Assembly (NCBI GenBank): GCA_964526035.1
Contig: CAZGKE010000006.1
Coordinates: forward strand, 1-46,758
DNA length: 46,758 bases
From: DAOMOD01 sp964526035
GTDB lineage: Bacteria; Pseudomonadota; Gammaproteobacteria; Xanthomonadales; BPKI01
Direction: 5' to 3'
A program made the position numbers and the translations under genes. Shown here in pieces: positions 8,657 to 16,750 of the stretch (positions within the stretch are counted from its first letter, which is position 1; each line of letters opens with the position of its first letter). The notes below the pieces were generated by a model. It did no database searches. It was given only the letters and a program-made list of their open reading frames with translations, and was not told the DNA's origin.

Positions 8657-9811
8657 ATGCCGCGAATCCTGCTCACCCTGCTCGGCCTTCTTGTCACCCC
8701 GTTCGCGGTCGTCGCGCAAGCGCCTTCTGCAACAGCGCCTGTCCCGGCCGTGCCCGGCCTTGCCGCCACCAGCTATGTACTGCTCGACTTCCAGAGCGGG
8801 CGCATCCTCGCCAGCCGCAGCCCCGACGAGGCGCTGCCGCCGGCCAGCCTGACCAAGGTGATGACCGCCTATGTGGCGTTCTCGGAGCTCGGTGCCGGAC
8901 GCCTCGGGCTGTCGGACATGGTCACGGTGAGCGAGAAGGCCTGGCGTCGACCAGGCTCGCGCATGTTCATCGAGGTCGGCAAGCAGATCTCCGTACAGGA
9001 TCTGCTGAAGGGCATGATCGTGCAGTCCGGCAACGACGCCACGGTGGCGCTGGCCGAGCATATCGCCGGCAGCGAGGAAGCCTTTGCCGACCTGATGAAC
9101 CGGCAGGCTGACGCGCTGGGCATGAGCAACACGCATTTCGTTACCGTGGACGGGCTGCCGGGCGACGGCCACCTGTCAAGCGCCCACGACATGGCGCTCC
9201 TGGCACGCGCCATGGTGGCCAACTACCCCGAGTACTACGCCTGGTACTCCGAGCGTGAGTTCACCTTCAACGGCATCAAGCAGCACAATCGCAACAGCCT
9301 CCTGTGGCGAGATGAGAGCGTCGACGGGTTGAAGACCGGGCACACCGAGGCGGCCGGCTATTGCCTGATTGCGTCCGCGCAGCGCGCCGACATGCGACTG
9401 ATCACAGTGGTCATGGGTTCGGCAAGCGAGCGCTCGCGGGCAGACGAAAGCCAGGCCTTGCTGAACTACGGTTTCCGCTTCTTCGAATCGCATCGCCTCT
9501 ATGGCGGCGGAGTGGCGCTGGCCGAACCTGCACTGTGGAAGGGCAAACACGACAGCGTACCGCTCGGTGTCGAGAAAGACGTGCTGGTGACCCTGCCGCG
9601 TGGCGCCTATGAGCGGCTGGCTGCCAATCTCCAGGTGTCCGGTCAACTGGTGGCCCCACTCGAAGAGGGGCAGCGTGTCGGCGAACTGGTAATCAGACTG
9701 GACGACGAAATCCTGGTGGAGAGGCCACTGTTGGTGCTTCAGCAGCGCCCTGAAGGTGGCTTCTTCCGGCGCATGAGCGATGGCGTGCGCCTGTGGTGGG
9801 CCGGATACTGA
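8657..9811 (+). CDS. dacA: D-alanyl-D-alanine carboxypeptidase (PBP5/6 type)
   Basis: DacA is a periplasmic DD-carboxypeptidase that trims the terminal D-Ala from stem pentapeptides. The 384-aa precursor has a signal peptide ending about AQA. Active-site motifs are S64-L-T-K67 (SxxK), S124-G-N126 and K226-T-G228. A PBP5-type C-terminal beta domain follows. The end, FFRRMSDGVRLWW, forms the amphipathic helix that anchors this class to the inner membrane. The gene starts 21 nt after rlpA. The length matches the family. Confidence 0.96.
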   Translation: MPRILLTLLGLLVTPFAVVAQAPSATAPVPAVPGLAATSYVLLDFQSGRILASRSPDEALPPASLTKVMTAYVAFSELGAGRLGLSDMVTVSEKAWRRPGSRMFIEVGKQISVQDLLKGMIVQSGNDATVALAEHIAGSEEAFADLMNRQADALGMSNTHFVTVDGLPGDGHLSSAHDMALLARAMVANYPEYYAWYSEREFTFNGIKQHNRNSLLWRDESVDGLKTGHTEAAGYCLIASAQRADMRLITVVMGSASERSRADESQALLNYGFRFFESHRLYGGGVALAEPALWKGKHDSVPLGVEKDVLVTLPRGAYERLAANLQVSGQLVAPLEEGQRVGELVIRLDDEILVERPLLVLQQRPEGGFFRRMSDGVRLWWAGY

Positions 9812-9813
9812 GC

Positions 9814-10080
9814 GTGGCGGAGCCCGAAGCCCGAGGCTTCCGGTTTCCCGGCGAGTTCGAGATCAAGGTCATGGGCGACATGGCGGCGGATCTTGCCGGC
9901 CTGGTTCCCGCGCTGCTCGCCGAGCTTGGTCACGCCGACGTGGCGGTCCTGTCCAGCCGCGCGTCTTCGGGCAGCAGGTACCTGTCGGTGACCGTTCGCA
10001 TCCGCTGCCAGCAGCGCGCCGATCTCGAGGCTGCGCACACCCATCTCCGCGCCCATGCGGCGATTCGCTGGACGCTTTGA
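9814..10080 (+). CDS. ybeD: DUF493 (YbeD-like) small protein
   Basis: This 88-aa alpha/beta protein of the YbeD/DUF493 family resembles the ACT-like regulatory fold. FRFPGEFEIKVMG near the N terminus and the following beta-alpha pattern match the family, whose length is about 87 aa. Its biochemical role is not settled. The family is conserved between dacA and lipB in many Gammaproteobacteria, as here. I chose the GTG at 9814, just after the dacA stop, because it gives the family-typical length; an in-frame GTG at 9793 inside dacA would add seven residues. The TGA overlaps the lipB ATG, so the two are probably co-translated. Confidence 0.85.
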   Translation: MAEPEARGFRFPGEFEIKVMGDMAADLAGLVPALLAELGHADVAVLSSRASSGSRYLSVTVRIRCQQRADLEAAHTHLRAHAAIRWTL

Positions 10081-10739
10081 TGAGAGCCGGCCTCGTCGAC
10101 CTTGGTCGCAGCGCCTATGAACCCGTATGGCGCGCCATGCAGGCCTTCACCGATGGCCGCGATTCCGGCACTGCGGACCAGATCTGGCGCGTCGAGCACG
10201 ATCCGGTGTTCACGCTGGGCCAGGCCGGGCGTTGGGAGCATGTGCTGATGCCTGGCGATATTCCGGTGCTGCCCGTGGACCGTGGTGGTCAGGTGACCTA
10301 TCACGGGCCGGGCCAGCTGGTGATCTATCCGCTGATCGATCTGCGCCGGCTGGGCCTTGGCGTGCGCGAACTGGTCGAACGCATCGAGGGCGCGGTGATC
10401 GACACCCTCGCGAGCTGGGACATCGCGGCCGCGCGGCGGCCTGGTGCACCGGGTGTCTACGCCAAGCAGGGCAAGATCATGGCGCTCGGACTTCGCGTCC
10501 GTCGCGGCTGCACCTTCCACGGGCTCGCCTTCAACGTCAATATGGATCTCGAACCGTTTTCGCGGATCAATCCCTGCGGCTTCCAGGGGCTGGCGGTAAC
10601 CCAGGTGCTAGACTTGGGCGGACCGTCCACGCTTGACGAGGTGGCCGAGGCGCTGCTGCCACGCCTTTGCAGCGCGCTGGGACTTGCGCCCGAGCCCGTC
10701 GAAACGCAGCATGGCCTGCCAGTGGAACCCCAAGCATGA
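10080..10739 (+). CDS. lipB: Octanoyl-[ACP]:protein N-octanoyltransferase
   Basis: LipB moves the octanoyl group from acyl carrier protein to a lysine of lipoyl domains, the first step in making protein-bound lipoate. The 219-aa protein has DRGGQVTYHGPGQ (67-79), the acyl-binding loop, K132 in GKIMALGLRV and the catalytic C166 in INPCGFQG. These correspond to the Lys/Cys acyl-transfer pair of the family. The start at 10080 overlaps the ybeD stop (TGATG), and the stop overlaps the lipA start (ATGA). A much longer in-frame reading upstream is the wrong frame of dacA and ybeD and is not needed. Confidence 0.96.
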   Translation: MRAGLVDLGRSAYEPVWRAMQAFTDGRDSGTADQIWRVEHDPVFTLGQAGRWEHVLMPGDIPVLPVDRGGQVTYHGPGQLVIYPLIDLRRLGLGVRELVERIEGAVIDTLASWDIAAARRPGAPGVYAKQGKIMALGLRVRRGCTFHGLAFNVNMDLEPFSRINPCGFQGLAVTQVLDLGGPSTLDEVAEALLPRLCSALGLAPEPVETQHGLPVEPQA

Positions 10740-11728
10740 ATCGAGACAGCGCAGCACAGCGCGCCATTCCCATCCTCGTCGAAGGCGAGAAACAGCTTGG
10801 CGCCGACAAGATCGCGCGCAATCCGGTGGTGTTCGATCCAGCGCGGCCGGCGGCCCGCAAGCCATCGTGGATCCGGGTGCGCATTCCCTCCGGCAATGCA
10901 GTCGCGACGCTCAAGGCGAAGCTGCGCGAGAATGCGCTGGTGACGGTGTGCGAAGAGGCGTCCTGCCCCAATATCCACGAGTGCTTCAGCAAGGGCACCG
11001 CCACCTTCATGATTCTCGGCGAGGTGTGCACGCGTCGCTGCGCCTTCTGTGATGTCGCTCACGGTCGCCCCAAGCCGCCCGACCCGCTGGAGCCAGCCAA
11101 CCTGGCGCGCACCGTGCGCGACATGGGTCTGCGCTATGTCGTCATCACCTCAGTGGATCGCGACGATTTGCGCGACGGGGGTGCCGAGCACTTCGCCGAC
11201 TGCATCCGCGAGGTGCGCGCGTTGAGTCCCGATATCAGGATCGAGATCCTTACTCCGGACTTCCGCGGTCGCGGTCGCATGGAGCGGGCGCTGCAGGCGC
11301 TGGCAGCGGCACCTCCCGACGTGTTCAACCACAACGTGGAAACGGTGCCCGATCTCTACCGCGAGGTGCGTCCAGGTGCCGACTATGAATGGTCCCTGTC
11401 GCTTCTGGAGCGATTCAAGCGCGAGCACACAGAAATTCCCACCAAATCCGGCATCATGTTGGGACTCGGCGAGTCCTGGGACCAGGTGGTCGGCACATTG
11501 AACGATCTGCGTCGTCACGCGGTCGATATGGTCACCATCGGACAGTACCTTCAGCCCACCGCGCACCACCACCCCGTGCTGCGCTATTGGACGCCGGACG
11601 AGTTCAAGGCGCTGGAGGCGGAGGGTTACGCCCTGGGCTTCAATCACGTCGCCTCCGGTCCACTGGTACGCTCGTCCTATCATGCCGATGAAATGGCCTC
11701 CGCCTCGGGTCTGGTTGAGGTGGCCTGA
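10736..11728 (+). CDS. lipA: Lipoyl synthase (radical SAM)
   Basis: LipA inserts two sulfur atoms into the octanoyl chain made by LipB, using two 4Fe-4S clusters. The auxiliary cluster motif C72-x4-C77-x5-C83 (VCEEASCPNIHEC) and the radical-SAM motif C98-x3-C102-x2-C105 are both intact. The C-terminal RSSY supplies the serine ligand of the auxiliary cluster. The 330-aa length is normal. Translation should be coupled to lipB through the ATGA junction. The LipB-LipA pair serves the pyruvate and 2-oxoglutarate dehydrogenases and the glycine cleavage system. Confidence 0.97.
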   Translation: MNRDSAAQRAIPILVEGEKQLGADKIARNPVVFDPARPAARKPSWIRVRIPSGNAVATLKAKLRENALVTVCEEASCPNIHECFSKGTATFMILGEVCTRRCAFCDVAHGRPKPPDPLEPANLARTVRDMGLRYVVITSVDRDDLRDGGAEHFADCIREVRALSPDIRIEILTPDFRGRGRMERALQALAAAPPDVFNHNVETVPDLYREVRPGADYEWSLSLLERFKREHTEIPTKSGIMLGLGESWDQVVGTLNDLRRHAVDMVTIGQYLQPTAHHHPVLRYWTPDEFKALEAEGYALGFNHVASGPLVRSSYHADEMASASGLVEVA

Positions 11729-11763
11729 GGCCCGGCTCCGTTTTGCGCCTGGAGAACAATGCG

Positions 11764-13953
11764 ATGTCTAGAGCACTGATCCTCACCATCTTTCTGCTGC
11801 TGGCAGCAGCACCCGCGGCTGCCAAGCGCGAATCCGCCGATCGCGATTTCGCGGTATTGGCGCCGAGTTCCGGGCAAAGCCAGGCGGCCGTGTGGGCCAC
11901 GCGTTTCCTGACGCGATTCCACTATGCCAACCAGGCACTCGATGACGACATGTCGTCGAAGATCCTCGACCGCTATCTGGAAAGCCTGGACGGTGAGCGC
12001 CTGTTCTTCACCGCTAGCGATATACAGGCGTTCGAGAGCTTTCGCGCGACGCTCGACGACGCCATCCAGCAGCAAGAGCTGGACCCACCCTTCACCATCT
12101 TCAATCTCTACGTGCAGAGGGTGAGTGAGCGCACTGCTTTTGCGCGCGAGATACTCAAGGGCGAGTTCGACTTCGACGGTGAAGCGATCTACGAGAGCAA
12201 TCGCTCGGAGCAGCCCTGGGCCGCGGACAGCGACGCACTGGACGCGCTTTGGCGCATGCGTGTGAAGAACGACATCATCCGCCTGAAGCTCGCGGGTCGC
12301 GATGACGACAAGATCATCACGACGCTGGACCGTCGCTACGCGAACTTCGACAGTCGGGTGCGCGAACTGAACAGCGAGGACGTGTTCCAGACTTTCATGA
12401 ATGCCTACGCCGTTTCCATCGAGCCGCACACCGGCTACCTCGGGCCGCGGGCATCGGAAAACTTCAATATCTCCATGCGGCTGTCCCTGGAAGGCATCGG
12501 CGCCGTGCTGCAGCGCGAAGACGAGTACACCGTGGTGCGCTCCATCGTGCCGGGAGGGCCGGCGGCGCTGTCGGGAAAACTGAAGGCCGGTGATCGCATC
12601 CTTGGCGTTGGCCAGGGCGACTCCGGACCGTTGGTTGACGTCGTCGGCTGGCGCCTGGACGACGTCGTAGAGCTGATTCGTGGACCCAAGGATTCCGTGG
12701 TGCGACTGGACGTGCAGCCCGCAGAAGCTGGTCCCGACGGCAAACACGAGGTGCTTGCCATCACGCGCCAGCGCATCAAACTCGAAGAGCAGGCTGCCAA
12801 GCGGTCCCTGATCGAGCTCGAGGAGGGTGGCGAGACCCGGCGTATCGGAGTCATTGCGCTGCCGACTTTCTATCAGGACTTCGAGGCGCGGCGGCGCGGC
12901 GAAGAGGATTTCCGAAGCACCACGCGGGACGTCGCACTTCTTCTGAAGGAGCTCAAGGAAGAGGGTGTCGACGGCGTGGTGCTGGATCTGCGCAACAACG
13001 GCGGCGGCTCGCTGAATGAGGCGACTGAACTCACCGGACTGTTCATCGAGTCCGGGCCGGTGGTGCAGGTGCGCAACAGCCAGGGCAGGGTAGACGTCGA
13101 GCGCGACCGCAGCAGGACCGTGGCCTATGACGGCCCTCTCGCGGTGCTGGTCAATCGCAGCTCGGCTTCGGCTTCGGAGATCGTCGCGGCGGCGATCCAG
13201 GATTATGGGCGCGGCATCATCATCGGCGAGCCGACTTTCGGAAAGGGTACGGTGCAGAACCTGATCGACCTCGACCAGGTGGCCAACAACGAAGCACCGC
13301 GTTTCGGTCAGCTGCGCCTGACCATCGCCCAGTTCTACCGCATCAGCGGCGGGTCCACCCAGCATCGCGGCGTCGTGCCGGATATCGCCTATCCGGTGGC
13401 GCTGGATGCCGACGAATACGGCGAATCTGCCTATGACAACGCCCTGCCTTACACCACCATCGATCCGACGAGCTATCGTGCCTACGGTGATCTCAGCAGT
13501 CTGTTGCCGGTGCTGGAGGCGAGACACATCGAGCGTGTCTCGGAAGACGCGGAGTTCCAGTTCTGGAAGCAGGATATCGAGGACTATCGTGCGCGTCGGC
13601 AGAAGACGGAGATTTCCCTGAACCTTGAAGTGCGCCGCGCGGAAAGGGACGCGCTGCAGGCACGTCGCGAGGCTCGAAAAGAGGCGCGCAAGGCCGCCGG
13701 TCTGCTGGCTGACGCTGCCAGTGCACCGCCGCCTGATGACGGACTGACTGCGGAAGAGCGTGGCGTACAGCCCGACGACGAAGGCGAGGACAGCGAGCCC
13801 AGCGACGTGCTGCTGACCGAAGCCGCGCGAGTGTTGAGCGACGCCGTCAGCCTGCTGCGTCAGGACATCCGCCTGGCCGCCATGGTCAAGGTCGACGTGC
13901 GCCCCAGTGCACGTTCAAACGAAACCTCACGGGTCGAAACCAGGGTCGAGTAG
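11764..13953 (+). CDS. prc: Tail-specific / carboxy-terminal processing protease Prc (S41)
   Basis: Prc is a periplasmic protease that recognises C-terminal tails; in E. coli it processes PBP3 and degrades the endopeptidase MepS. The 729-aa precursor has a signal peptide ending AAA-KRE, an N-terminal TSP domain (about 30-210), a PDZ domain (about 235-310) and the S41 core. The catalytic triad aligns as S469 (SASASE), D480 (QDYG) and K494 (FGKG), with the E. coli spacing of 11 and 25 residues. A C-terminal DUF3340-like region rich in Arg, Glu and Lys (about 600-640) follows. I chose the ATG at 11764; a TTG 21 nt upstream is in frame but lacks a signal-peptide fit. It starts 35 nt after lipA, so it may share the elongasome transcript. 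Confidence 0.95.
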   Translation: MSRALILTIFLLLAAAPAAAKRESADRDFAVLAPSSGQSQAAVWATRFLTRFHYANQALDDDMSSKILDRYLESLDGERLFFTASDIQAFESFRATLDDAIQQQELDPPFTIFNLYVQRVSERTAFAREILKGEFDFDGEAIYESNRSEQPWAADSDALDALWRMRVKNDIIRLKLAGRDDDKIITTLDRRYANFDSRVRELNSEDVFQTFMNAYAVSIEPHTGYLGPRASENFNISMRLSLEGIGAVLQREDEYTVVRSIVPGGPAALSGKLKAGDRILGVGQGDSGPLVDVVGWRLDDVVELIRGPKDSVVRLDVQPAEAGPDGKHEVLAITRQRIKLEEQAAKRSLIELEEGGETRRIGVIALPTFYQDFEARRRGEEDFRSTTRDVALLLKELKEEGVDGVVLDLRNNGGGSLNEATELTGLFIESGPVVQVRNSQGRVDVERDRSRTVAYDGPLAVLVNRSSASASEIVAAAIQDYGRGIIIGEPTFGKGTVQNLIDLDQVANNEAPRFGQLRLTIAQFYRISGGSTQHRGVVPDIAYPVALDADEYGESAYDNALPYTTIDPTSYRAYGDLSSLLPVLEARHIERVSEDAEFQFWKQDIEDYRARRQKTEISLNLEVRRAERDALQARREARKEARKAAGLLADAASAPPPDDGLTAEERGVQPDDEGEDSEPSDVLLTEAARVLSDAVSLLRQDIRLAAMVKVDVRPSARSNETSRVETRVE

Positions 13954-14078
13954 GGTCCCGCGCGCGCGGCGGGCGGCCGCGTGCCGAACCCCCACTGGCG
14001 TCGAGGAGACGTTCGACGACCGCGGCGAACGTAGTTGAGGAGCGGCTGCGCCCGGGACAGGCGCGGACATAAGCTTGG

Positions 14079-14105
14079 GTCGGGGTGAGCGCAGCGCACC
14101 CCGAC
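14079..14105 (+). repeat. REP-like palindromic element, copy 1
   Basis: A 27-bp unit consists of a perfect 9-bp inverted repeat (GTCGGGGTG / CACCCCGAC) around the core AGCGCAGCG. Its near-identical partner lies 34 bp away in inverted orientation. This is the layout of bacterial REP/BIME elements, which are mobilised by RAYT transposases. It sits in the 278-bp gap between the 3' ends of prc and the leftward aminopeptidase gene. Confidence 0.65.
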
Positions 14106-14138
14106 GGCGTTCACCGCAGCGTGCGGAGCCGGGCGTTC

Positions 14139-14165
14139 GTTGGGGTGCGCTGCGCTTACCCCAAC
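14139..14165 (-). repeat. REP-like palindromic element, copy 2 (inverted)
   Basis: Read on the minus strand, this 27-bp unit matches copy 1 apart from a few changes: GTTGGGGTA, the identical core AGCGCAGCG, then CACCCCAAC. The two stem changes preserve pairing (C-G to T-A). That covariation suggests the hairpin itself is maintained. The pair may act as a bidirectional transcription or mRNA-stability boundary between the convergent genes. Confidence 0.65.
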
Positions 14166-14231
14166 CTACGAGGTCGGAAACCAGGTGAGATCGGAAAACG
14201 CCGTTTCGGCGATGCGCGAGGCCCGTCGAGG

Positions 14232-15596
14232 TCAGCGCGCGAAGCGCCTGCGCAGGTAGTCGAACACCGCCCGCAGTCCCTGCGCCTCGCCGCCCTTGGG
14301 GCGACCGGGTCGGTCCGCAGGGTTCCATGCGAAGGTGTCAAGGTGAACCCACGGCTGGGAGTCGGGTATGAACTTTTCAAGGAACAGAGCGGCGGTGACG
14401 CTGCCCGCCATGCGGCTGCCGCTGTTGGCAATGTCCGCTACGGCACTGTCCAGGTAGTCGAGGTAGGGTCTCCACAGCGGCATGCGCCACAGCGGGTCCC
14501 CGGTGGCGGCCGACGATGCGAGCAGCGCGGCCGCAACTTCGTCGCGGTTGCTGTAGAGCGGGACCAGCTCGGGACCGAGAGCGATTCTCGCGGCGCCGGT
14601 GAGCGTGGCGAAATCGATGATCAGCGCCTTGGGCTCCTCCGCAGCCAGCGCCAGAGCGTCGCACAGGATCAGACGGCCCTCGGCATCGGTATTGTCGACT
14701 TCCACGTGGATGCCGGCGCGCGTCTTCAGCACCTCGCCCGGGCGAAAGGCATTGCCGGCCACCGCATTCTCAACGGCCGGCACCAGAAGCGTCAGGCGCA
14801 CGGGCAGTCCGGCTGCCATCACCAGCCCCGCCAAAGCGATCGCATGGGCCGCGCCGCCCATGTCCTTCTTCATGTTGCGCATGCCCTCGCCATTCTTGAG
14901 GTTGAGGCCGCCGGTGTCGAAACACACGCCCTTGCCGACAATGGCCAGGGCGGCATGGTCAGGGTCGCCCCATAGCAACTCGATCAGCCGCGGCGGGCGA
15001 TGGCTGGCGCGACCGACCGCGTGAATGGCTGGAAAATTCGCATCGAGCAGTTCCTCGCCCACCCATTCACGTACCGTGGCGTCGTGCTGCCTGGCCAGGG
15101 CGCGAACTTCGGACGCGAGGTCAGCCGGACCCATGTCCTCCGTGGGTGTATTGACGAGCCCGCGTACCTGGCAAACCGCATCCAGCAGATTCAGTGCATC
15201 GGCAACCTCATCGGCGTCGATCGCCAGCCGTGCGGCGCGACGTGACCATTGTCGGTATCGCTCGAAGCGGTAGGCACCAAGCCCCCAGCTCAGTGCTGCC
15301 TGCATCGCGCCCATGCCGCCAGCCAGACGGTAGCAACCCTCGGGCAGCGCGAACGGCAATGCGGAAAGCGCATACGGATCCTCGACGCTGTCCACCCCTG
15401 CGAGCACCAGGTCGATGCCACCATCGGCCGCGGGAAGGAGGATATGGGTACCCGCCGCGGCCTTGAAGCCGCTGGCCTTGAGGAAGCGCACCTGGGTGGC
15501 AGGCAGGGTTCTGCTGATGGCCTCAAGGTCATCACGAGGCAGCGGCAGAATCGGCGTCGCGGGCTGGTCGGGGGCGGCAAAGCAATCGGGGCGCAT
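14232..15596 (-). CDS. M17-family leucyl-type aminopeptidase
   Basis: This cytosolic two-zinc aminopeptidase of the M17 (PepA/PepB) family removes N-terminal residues from peptides. The 454-aa protein has a divergent N-terminal domain (to about 160) and a catalytic C-terminal domain. The metal- and substrate-binding stretch runs GKGVCFDTGGLNLKNGEGM..MKKDMGG, and the family signature NTDAEGRLILCDAL supplies Asp and Glu metal ligands plus the catalytic Arg. I chose the ATG at 15596 over an in-frame TTG three codons upstream. It lies downstream of the PstS-like gene but is separated from it by a strong hairpin, so it probably has its own promoter. Substrate preference cannot be read from sequence. 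Confidence 0.9.
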   Translation of the reverse strand: MRPDCFAAPDQPATPILPLPRDDLEAISRTLPATQVRFLKASGFKAAAGTHILLPAADGGIDLVLAGVDSVEDPYALSALPFALPEGCYRLAGGMGAMQAALSWGLGAYRFERYRQWSRRAARLAIDADEVADALNLLDAVCQVRGLVNTPTEDMGPADLASEVRALARQHDATVREWVGEELLDANFPAIHAVGRASHRPPRLIELLWGDPDHAALAIVGKGVCFDTGGLNLKNGEGMRNMKKDMGGAAHAIALAGLVMAAGLPVRLTLLVPAVENAVAGNAFRPGEVLKTRAGIHVEVDNTDAEGRLILCDALALAAEEPKALIIDFATLTGAARIALGPELVPLYSNRDEVAAALLASSAATGDPLWRMPLWRPYLDYLDSAVADIANSGSRMAGSVTAALFLEKFIPDSQPWVHLDTFAWNPADRPGRPKGGEAQGLRAVFDYLRRRFAR

Positions 15597-15618
15597 GGCA
15601 TTCAAGGGCTCGGAAACG

Positions 15619-15648
15619 GACGGGCCGGCGCTTCTACGCCGGCCCGTC
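15619..15648 (-). terminator. Hairpin terminator after the PstS-like gene
   Basis: A perfect 12-bp stem (15619-15630 with 15637-15648), very GC-rich, closes a 6-nt loop. It lies 25 bp past the stop of the leftward PstS-like gene. On that strand the stem is followed by CGTTTCC, so the U-tract is weak and termination may be partial. Confidence 0.6.
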
Positions 15649-15673
15649 AGTATCGCAGATCGCTCGATGCGGC

Positions 15674-16561
15674 TCAGCGCATGCGTCGCTCGATCAGGGC
15701 ATCGCGATCGGCCTGTCCAGACAGCAGGCCCATGCCATCGGTATAGGGAATCATGCCGACGCGGCGAAGTACCTGGGACGTCGGTCCCAGCGACGAGAAG
15801 CGCATCAGGTCGCTCACCAGCCGGCGCTTTTCGCCGCCCGGCCTGGACACCAGATAGAGCGGGGTGAACAGAATGTAGGTGCCGTCGCGGATTGTGTTCA
15901 TGGTCGGAGGCTGTCCCTCGATGCCCAGCATCTTGACCTGCATCACGCGGCGCGAGGAACCATAGCTGGACAGTCCGATGGCGTTGCGATTGCCTGCCAC
16001 CTCCCGCTCCAGTTCATCGGTGTCGCCTACCAGCCGGCTGGCGTTGATGCCCGTACCGCCGCGCAGCAGCAGCTGCGTGAAGACGTGAGCCACGCCGTCG
16101 ACCTGGTCGCCGCTGGCGATGGCGATCACCTCAATATTGCCGCTGCCGGCACCGAGCGGTTCCCAGTTGCGCAGTTCGCCGCGAAATATCGCCGCTGCCT
16201 GCTTGACCGTCAGGTTGAGAATCGGATTGTCGCGGTGGACGATGACCACTACGGCGTCCCAGACCACCGGCTGGAACACCAGCCCAGCCTCGGCGATGCG
16301 CGTGGGAATGGGCGGCCGCGACAGGGCGCCGAAATCGGCTTCACCATTGATGACGGCGCGCAGCACGTCTTCGCTCGACACCGCCGTGATCTGGATGTCG
16401 CGATTGCGCTGCTGACGGTAGATTTCCGACAGGTCGGCCAGGAATCCGCGCGCTGCAGCGGGATCGGCGATGGCGCTCATGCTGTCCTGCGCGACCGTCG
16501 GCTGCGCTGTCAGCAGGCCCAGGCTCAGCACCAGGGCAATGTGGGTCAAAGATGTCCGCAT
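15674..16561 (-). CDS. PstS-like periplasmic substrate-binding protein
   Basis: This 295-aa exported protein has a signal peptide ending TVAQ-DSM. Its type-2 periplasmic-binding fold resembles phosphate-binding PstS-like proteins (PBP_like domain). Supporting features are the segment FGALSRPPIPTRIAEAGL, the conserved NLTVKQAAAIFRGELRNWEPLGAGSG, which matches the (L)T..Q...IF.G...NW pattern of the family, and the C-terminal YILFTPLYLVSRPGG. There are no pst transporter genes nearby, so it could be a solitary anion-binding or sensory protein. The start at 16561 is preceded by the ribosome-binding site GGGGGA. The 189 bp between this start and the protease gene contain only a 12-bp palindrome, CCAGCGCGCTGG, at 16664-16675. 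Confidence 0.8.
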   Translation of the reverse strand: MRTSLTHIALVLSLGLLTAQPTVAQDSMSAIADPAAARGFLADLSEIYRQQRNRDIQITAVSSEDVLRAVINGEADFGALSRPPIPTRIAEAGLVFQPVVWDAVVVIVHRDNPILNLTVKQAAAIFRGELRNWEPLGAGSGNIEVIAIASGDQVDGVAHVFTQLLLRGGTGINASRLVGDTDELEREVAGNRNAIGLSSYGSSRRVMQVKMLGIEGQPPTMNTIRDGTYILFTPLYLVSRPGGEKRRLVSDLMRFSSLGPTSQVLRRVGMIPYTDGMGLLSGQADRDALIERRMR

Positions 16562-16750
16562 CACGTGTCCCCCAAAGATAGGCGATGCAGGGAGGTCCAC
16601 CATAACATGACCACGCCTGTCACTCTAAGCCAGCGTGCGTCCGCGAGTGTGGCCTTTTTGTAACCAGCGCGCTGGCGGAGCACCCCTGCACAGCTGCTGG
16701 TCCAGTGTGTCATCCGCAGAACGGCTCAACGGCCCATATCCAGAAGACAC

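Noticed and set aside
11680..13527. Long open frame antisense to prc and the lipA end
   Set aside because: It has no domain signature and covers an intact S41 protease on the other strand.
16664..16675. 12-bp palindrome CCAGCGCGCTGG as terminator of the DegQ gene
   Set aside because: The stem has no room for a loop and no T-run follows on the leftward strand.
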